Source: Deltaproteobacteria bacterium
GTDB lineage: Bacteria > Desulfobacterota > Desulfobacteria > Desulfobacterales > ETH-SRB1
Assembly (NCBI GenBank): GCA_019314185.1
Contig: JAFCZU010000115.1
Coordinates: forward strand, 1 to 8,905
Reading direction: 5' to 3'
DNA: 8,905 nt
Part shown: positions 7,024 through 8,905 of the stretch, in pieces
Layout: the number at the start of each line of letters is the position of its first letter
How positions within the stretch are numbered: position 1 is the first letter of the stretch
Made by a program: the position numbers and the translations under genes
The notes under the pieces: generated by a model
The model's input: the letters and a program-made list of their open reading frames with translations, nothing else
Told to the model about the DNA's origin: nothing
Database searches by the model: none

Positions 7024-7170
7024 GTGACTACTTATGTAGTCAGGTTGAAGCTGTTTAGAGTGAATAGTTGCAATATATTTTCTGCTTTAGATGCGAAAGA
7101 ATTAATTCAAGAGTTGAAACCAATATCCAAAATGCTTCAATCATTGCATAGTTCATTAAAAAAAATGTGA
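7024..7170 (+). pseudogene. probable C-terminal remnant of a four-helix-bundle (S23/IVP-type) protein
   Basis: The plus frame is open from 6982 to the TGA at 7168-7170. Its last part reads ALDAKELIQELKPISKML (about 7084-7137) and then QSLHSSLKKM. This resembles the C-terminal helix of the four-helix-bundle / 23S rRNA intervening-sequence protein family, which typically ends in an acidic helix followed by 'KMLxxLxxSLKK'. The earlier signature regions of that family are absent, and the 20 or so codons from the only plausible start (GTG 7024) to about 7080 do not resemble it. I read it as a truncated gene. The stop codon lies inside the first heptamer unit of the right arm. The family match is from memory of the consensus and needs a profile search. 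Confidence 0.45.
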
Positions 7171-7201
7171 ACTGTGAATTGTGAACCGATAACCGTAAAC
7201 A
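7167..7201 (+). repeat. heptamer array, right inverted arm
   Basis: Five consecutive 7-bp units on the plus strand: GTGAACT, GTGAATT, GTGAACC, GATAACC and GTAAACA, starting at 7167, 7174, 7181, 7188 and 7195. The last three repeat the order of units in the left arm (6990-7010) in opposite orientation. The array ends 13 bp before the next gene's ATG. Confidence 0.87.
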
Positions 7202-7214
7202 ATTAGATATAATT

Positions 7215-8402
7215 ATGAAACAAAAAATACTATTTTTGATGCTTTTATTAACACCCTTTTTGTTTGGTGATGTTCATGCCGAAGAACATGTTTTAACAAA
7301 GACTGTTGAGGCTATAGGGACAAGCAGTATTAATGCACAGAATGTCGCGAAGGCAAGAGACAGAGCTATTTCAAACGGCCTTGTCACTGCTATGGAAAAG
7401 GTCGTCTCGAATTTTCTGCCGCTTGAGTCTCTAATTCAAAATTTCCAGATATTAAACGAAACGCTTTATGATCATACAGATGAATTTATTCAGGATTACA
7501 GAGTGCTGACAGAAGCGAGATTCGGCAAAACTTACAGGGTCATTGTTCAGACAACTGTTTCTGTTGATCATGTTCAAGCGCAGCTTGCCATTGCCGGTAT
7601 TATGTTGGGGGAAAAGGCTATGCCAAGGATTTTGTTTTTTATTACGGAACAAAATCCTGTTGGCAGTCTGACAAAGTGCTGGTGGGAAGAAAATGCGGAT
7701 ACTGATAAAAACGCTTCAGAAATCGGGATGATCAAGGCGATGAAAAGTGCCGGGCTTTTAATGATTGATACTGATGACATTATTCAGCATATTAAATATG
7801 AAGATATAGAACTCGATGTTGATCTGAATCAAGCGAAAGCTATAGAGCTGGGGGCACGTTTTAACGCTGATATAGTAATAGTCGGCAAGGCGGCGGCAGA
7901 TACCGCTTCAAATGTTATGGGTGCGCAAATAAAGTCTTTCAAAGGAACTCTGACTGCCCGTGCATACAGAACAGACACAGGCGAGGAAATTGCTTCAACT
8001 AATCAAACATCTGTTGCTGTAAATACTGATCCAATTACAGGAGGCAGGGATGCACTTTCAAACGCAGGCACTCTGGCCGGCGACAAGCTTTCAAGCCAAA
8101 TTATTAATGCATGGCGGACAGAGATAAAAAAACAGATTATGGTGGAAATTATAGTTGAGGGAACTGGACATCTTGCAAATTTTGTGACATTTCGCAATAT
8201 ATTAACAGATATCCCCGGCGTAAATAATATTCAGCTCAAGGAGATGAAGGCGGATGAAGCGATAATTGGTGTAATTTTCAGCGGTGATACAAAAGAGCTT
8301 GCAGATGAACTGATGTTGAAAAACTATGAATTATTTGGCATAAACATATATGAAATATCACAAAACAGTCTGCATGTTGCACTTATATCAGGAGCCCCTT
8401 GA
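7215..8402 (+). CDS. exported FlgT-like envelope protein of unknown function
   Basis: A 395-residue protein with a Sec signal peptide: MKQK, a hydrophobic stretch to about residue 17, then DVHA|EE with likely cleavage after A22 (V at -3, A at -1). There is no lipobox cysteine, so it should be periplasmic or secreted. Residues about 25-130 (VEAIGTSSINAQNVAKARDRAISNG... in outline, ending in a 'TYRVIVQTTV' strand) resemble the N-terminal domain of flagellar assembly protein FlgT. The middle (about 135-290) has an alpha/beta pattern with 'GARFNADIVIVGKA' and 'RAYRTDTGEEIAST', similar in style to the FlgT middle domain or LpoB/TolB-N. The C-terminal part (about 300-390) has 'DIPGVNNIQ' and 'GDTKELADEL'. 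No flagellar gene is nearby, so flagellar function is doubtful. No Shine-Dalgarno is evident before the ATG. Its 3' end overlaps the next gene and carries that gene's ribosome binding site, so the pair is probably translationally coupled. Confidence 0.8.
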   Translation: MKQKILFLMLLLTPFLFGDVHAEEHVLTKTVEAIGTSSINAQNVAKARDRAISNGLVTAMEKVVSNFLPLESLIQNFQILNETLYDHTDEFIQDYRVLTEARFGKTYRVIVQTTVSVDHVQAQLAIAGIMLGEKAMPRILFFITEQNPVGSLTKCWWEENADTDKNASEIGMIKAMKSAGLLMIDTDDIIQHIKYEDIELDVDLNQAKAIELGARFNADIVIVGKAAADTASNVMGAQIKSFKGTLTARAYRTDTGEEIASTNQTSVAVNTDPITGGRDALSNAGTLAGDKLSSQIINAWRTEIKKQIMVEIIVEGTGHLANFVTFRNILTDIPGVNNIQLKEMKADEAIIGVIFSGDTKELADELMLKNYELFGINIYEISQNSLHVALISGAP

Positions 8403-8905
8403 AAAACATCATCTTAAACAAATCGAAAATACCAATAAATATCCCAAATATTTTGTCTGTTATCAGGATATTGCTCGTTCCTCTTTTTGTTATCTCCCTG
8501 TTTAGAGACTTTTATGGTCTTGCCCTTTTAATCTTTGCCATTGCGGCAATCAGTGATGTTCTGGATGGTCTTTTAGCAAGTTCATATCTTGATCCTGTTG
8601 CCGACAAACTGCTTTTGGTTTCTGCTTTTATAATTCTCGCTGTTGTAAAAATGGTTCCCGGGTGGCTTGCAGTTATTGTAATAAGCCGTGATATATTGAT
8701 AATATTGGGAGTTGTAATTTTTTCCATTGAAAATGTAGGTATTGCGATAAAGCCAAGTATTGCAAGCAAATGTACTACAGTGGCTCAGGTCTCGACTATT
8801 TTGTTTGTTCTTCTTAATCCTGCAATTTCAGGGTCTTATATTATGAGATGGTTTCTTTACTGGATTACGGCAGGTTTGACTATAACGTCAGGTCTTCACT
8901 ATCTC
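8399..8905 (+). CDS. CDP-alcohol phosphatidyltransferase-like membrane protein, motif shortened (3' end cut by window)
   Basis: 169 codons are present. The protein resembles PgsA/cardiolipin-synthase-type enzymes that join a CDP-linked lipid to an alcohol in the inner membrane. It opens INIPNILSVIRILLVPLFV, typical of PgsA, and several hydrophobic segments follow (about 18-35, 39-51, 71-83, 89-109, 127-140). The family motif is D-x2-D-G-x2-A-R-x8-G-x3-D-x3-D. Here D53, D56, G57, A60, D65 and D69 are present, but A60 is followed directly by SSYLDPVADK. About nine residues including the Arg and second Gly are missing. 'ISRDILI' (95-101) has RD, as in eukaryotic-type cardiolipin synthases, where PgsA usually has RE. 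The start is TTG at 8399, overlapping the upstream TGA (8400-8402), with AGGAG at 8390-8394; an in-frame stop at 8351 and no ATG or GTG between leave TTG as the only sensible start. Activity is uncertain because of the motif gap. Confidence 0.83.
   Translation, partial: MKNIILNKSKIPINIPNILSVIRILLVPLFVISLFRDFYGLALLIFAIAAISDVLDGLLASSYLDPVADKLLLVSAFIILAVVKMVPGWLAVIVISRDILIILGVVIFSIENVGIAIKPSIASKCTTVAQVSTILFVLLNPAISGSYIMRWFLYWITAGLTITSGLHYL

Noticed and set aside
7024..7170. Short open frame as an intact small gene with GTG start
   Set aside because: No ribosome binding site, an unconvincing N-terminal half, a stop inside a repeat unit and a resemblance only to the end of a known family make a truncated remnant more likely.
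7208..7213. Perfect TATAAT just before the FlgT-like gene
   Set aside because: It ends 1 bp before the ATG, so transcription would start inside the gene, and no -35 lies at the right distance (the nearest TTGTGA is 23 bp away).
8512..8769. Minus-strand open frame over the CDP-alcohol phosphatidyltransferase-like gene
   Set aside because: The plus frame is continuous, membrane-like and family-matching; the minus frame is a shadow.

Overview
The window is moderately AT-rich bacterial DNA with six protein-coding genes. Five read left to right; one large gene at the left edge reads right to left. The gene set is a RecD2 helicase, an electron-transfer flavoprotein pair, a RimO with the less common C-terminal sequence 'YSDFEDLPSH', a long-chain prenyl diphosphate synthase and a FlgT-like exported protein. 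Together with spacers full of short dispersed heptamer and palindromic repeats, this suggests a Desulfobacterota genome (sulfate-reducer type, probably Desulfobacterales). That placement is inferred from gene style and repeats, not proven.

Layout. Positions 1-2162 (minus) hold recD2, missing only its last few codons. A 123-bp divergent spacer follows, with a good sigma70-type promoter for the plus strand and a 15-bp palindrome just after the expected transcription start. etfB (2286-3068) and etfA (3276-4244) encode the two ETF subunits, separated by an unusually long 207-bp spacer filled with two repeat families. rimO (4481-5797) follows a spacer with a GC-rich inverted repeat. A prenyl diphosphate synthase (5997-6974) follows a hairpin-forming repeat of the same family as the one after etfB. 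The spacer 6975-7214 holds inverted heptamer arrays around what looks like the C-terminal stub of a four-helix-bundle (S23/IVP-type) gene. Last come a secreted FlgT-like protein (7215-8402) and, overlapping its stop codon, a CDP-alcohol phosphatidyltransferase-like membrane protein cut by the window edge (8399-8905).

The genes look like housekeeping functions rather than one pathway: DNA repair, flavin electron transfer (typically linked to acyl-CoA oxidation), modification of ribosomal protein uS12, quinone side-chain synthesis, and an envelope protein coupled to a phospholipid enzyme. The less ordinary features are (1) the CDP-alcohol phosphatidyltransferase motif, which lacks about nine residues including its conserved Arg and Gly, and (2) the spacers, where several different repeats share a strict 7-bp period and are arranged as inverted pairs, one pair enclosing a decayed gene.
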